From assembly GCA_026398715.1 (NCBI GenBank), contig JAPLSI010000268.1, forward strand, positions 1-15,057: a stretch of DNA of 15,057 nucleotides, given 5' to 3'. The notes beneath the pieces were generated by a model. The model was not told the DNA's origin and searched no databases. It saw nothing but the letters and a program-made list of their open reading frames with translations. Positions 14,701 to 15,057 of the stretch are shown piece by piece. Made by a program: the position numbers and the translations under genes. Numbering within the stretch: position 1 is the stretch's first letter; each line of letters starts with the position of its first letter. The stretch is from Gammaproteobacteria bacterium. Lineage in GTDB: Bacteria; Pseudomonadota; Gammaproteobacteria; Xanthomonadales; Xanthomonadaceae.

Positions 14701-15057
14701 AGCAATACCGATTCACCGGCCTGCACGCTGGAAGGCGTGACCGATGCGCTTGCCGTCGGATCGGTGGGCAGGCCGCCCCCGTTGCAGGGATTGAAGGTCG
14801 TGCCGCGGTTGCGCGGCGCAGGCGCCAGCACCGAAAAATCAGCGCTGTTGGTATTGGTGTTGGTGCAACCATCGGTCTTTTCGGAAAAGTAGCAGAACAA
14901 GATCCTGGACAGAAAAACGTTTTGCCAATGGATTTCTTCCTTGGTGTTAGCCGGGTTGTTGTCGCGCAGGAGGTCAAATAGCTTTGCCATCTTTTCGGCG
15001 GCTTTGACATCTGCGGGGTTCTCTCCTTGGGCCTGGGTCTTCTCCAAGCCTGCCCAC
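11781..15057 (-). CDS. ExeM/NucH-type extracellular nuclease, N-terminus replaced at a junction
   Basis: A very long frame open to the right edge; the only start-like codon near the edge is TTG at 15047-15045, giving 1088 residues in that numbering. From about residue 60 it is a large secreted nuclease. Residues 60-90 look like the tail of a lamin-tail domain (SADFSVLAPAPRN). Residues 96-203 form a beta-sandwich domain with FNDGSNGDLVAGDNIYS. Residues 205-300 are an OB-fold-like domain (VIVEGIVTA). Residues 470-810 are an endonuclease/exonuclease/phosphatase domain with GFNLQRF, VIEVEN (E526), NSH (638-640), GDFNAF (D696, N698), LDHM (D760, H761) and SDHDPV (D802, H803). Two DUF11/CARDB-like domains (818-945, 949-1085) close it. 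Catalysis would cut extracellular DNA. No signal peptide is visible, because residues 1-59 belong to a different family, so the gene as it stands is chimeric. Confidence 0.85.
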   Translation of the reverse strand, partial: WAGLEKTQAQGENPADVKAAEKMAKLFDLLRDNNPANTKEEIHWQNVFLSRILFCYFSEKTDGCTNTNTNSADFSVLAPAPRNRGTTFNPCNGGGLPTDPTASASVTPSSVQAGESVLLRVTVTPGQNPVSTGIVVIANLSPIGGSAAQALFNDGSNGDLVAGDNIYSYSATVDPSTAPGPKVIGIGVGDDQLRSASLSASMSVVPFLAINQLQGNGLLSPYNGQSVIVEGIVTARKSNGFFLQTADGEEDASSATSEGVLVFTSSAPSVTASVGNRIRVLGLVAEFKSSSNPHQLTVTELTSPSLTLVSTGNALPAAQEITSALANPSSPIDAMERLEGMRVSVASLNVVAPVGAFITESTAVSPSSGVFFGVLPGVARPFREPGVGALDTTVFPGGINPPVFDTNPERIRIQSTGQAGAAVLGADVGDVINGLVGVLDYNNANYSLLPDPSASVSVVAGATPTAVSVKKTSEITIGGFNLQRFFDETNAPSISDPVLTPTALANRLKKTANAICGYVRAPDILGVIEVENLDILQRLAAGINAGNTQDAGSCASNPQYAAYLEEGNDVGGIDVGFLITGVEVAPGVPRVQVLEITQEGKDATLPNPNGTTSLLNDRPSLTLRARINQANGAFYEVTVINSHLRSLSGVNSTDPGSDGWASDGARIRAKRAAQAKYLADLVHARQLANPGERIVLLGDFNAFEFNDGYTDSMGIITGREAGATEVLNYVDSPITTPLTNMAELSPEADRYSFSFDGNAQSLDHMVVNQALLDSTTGVRAEHARINADFGEDNYGDFTVPVRVSDHDPVVLFLDQAAFATADLAATVVATNPSVVIGQNVGFGVGVANGGPDAAAPVSLELRLDLPNAGMIVQPASGWTCNAPVLDATGTDVHCSISSLASGASGSFVIVVPTTRDLGGRALTLSAQVSSPMTDLAPANNSSSDVTQVTASADLVARVFAPKGPLSSKKQAVFGVGIANAGPHDARNAVLVIAVNAPKSVVAGFTDATGNGLACSNAIDTPTLSTWNCPAGEWYAAGRFDGLAVTVNPYYVQASKVLSLGASFNATTTDPALGNNSSAAAVKVVGATATLQ
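14871..15057 (-). pseudogene. Fragment resembling MmeI-like/type IIG DNA methyltransferase N-terminus
   Basis: Frame-continuous with the nuclease but of a different character. The translation contains AEKMAKLFDLLRDNNP and then NVFLSRILFCYFSEKTD, a helical pattern that matches the N-terminal region of MmeI/YeeA-like class I SAM-dependent DNA methyltransferases, where (L/I)LFC-F-(A/S)E-DT-IF is characteristic. The usual continuation IF is replaced by GCTNTNTN of the nuclease. GC over 14881-15057 is 92 of 177 bases (52%), against about 64% in the 180 bases before it. No catalytic methyltransferase motif lies in the window. The frame is open past the right edge (W-A-G before the TTG). The family call is from recall and moderate; that the segment is foreign to the nuclease is stronger. 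Confidence 0.6.

Overview
The window is GC-rich bacterial DNA, about 65% by eye. It is densely packed with genes on both strands. The gene content fits a Gammaproteobacterium of the Xanthomonadales/Lysobacterales. Pointers are a branched-chain 2-oxo acid dehydrogenase operon of the kind that supplies iso-fatty acid primers, a long-form TrpS with an extra C-terminal domain, entericidin-type lipoproteins, and a large secreted ExeM-type nuclease. The assignment is an inference from families. No rRNA, tRNA, CRISPR array, transposase or integrase was seen.

Layout, left to right: (1) 1-206 (+) is the C-terminus of a YedK/SRAP protein, cut by the window edge. (2) 207-2741 (-) is a membrane-anchored Ser/Thr kinase with a TolB-like domain and TPRs. 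(3) 2931-3593 (+), divergent from the kinase, is a small secreted protein with six perfect 12-residue repeats. (4) 3678-4607 (+) is an arginase-family enzyme. (5) 4729-4866 and 5004-5135 (+) are two tandem entericidin-like small lipoproteins, separated by a clear terminator and a candidate promoter/operator palindrome. (6) 5160-5987 (-) is a predicted lipoprotein of unknown function. (7) 6079-7407 (+) is trpS. (8) 11666 down to 7412 (-) is an operon for E1alpha, E1beta and E2 of a branched-chain 2-oxo acid dehydrogenase, followed by a two-domain VOC protein; no E3 gene is present. (9) 11781 to the right edge (-) is a very large extracellular nuclease ending in a strong terminator.

How the genes work together: E1alpha, E1beta and E2 form one oxidative decarboxylation complex and are translationally coupled or closely spaced. 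They must use a dihydrolipoamide dehydrogenase encoded elsewhere. The VOC gene probably rides on the same transcript. The kinase, repeat protein, arginase and entericidins look like ordinary single-gene units.

The most striking anomaly is at the right end. The long open frame changes identity at about 14,870. The nuclease side begins in the middle of a domain and has no signal peptide. The last ~185 bases encode what looks like the N-terminal helical part of an MmeI-like/type IIG-type DNA methyltransferase, at clearly lower GC (about 52% against 64% next to it). This is either a real recombination junction or an assembly chimera near a contig end. I do not see a convincing new multi-gene system in the window; the rest is recognisable genes with some unusual details.
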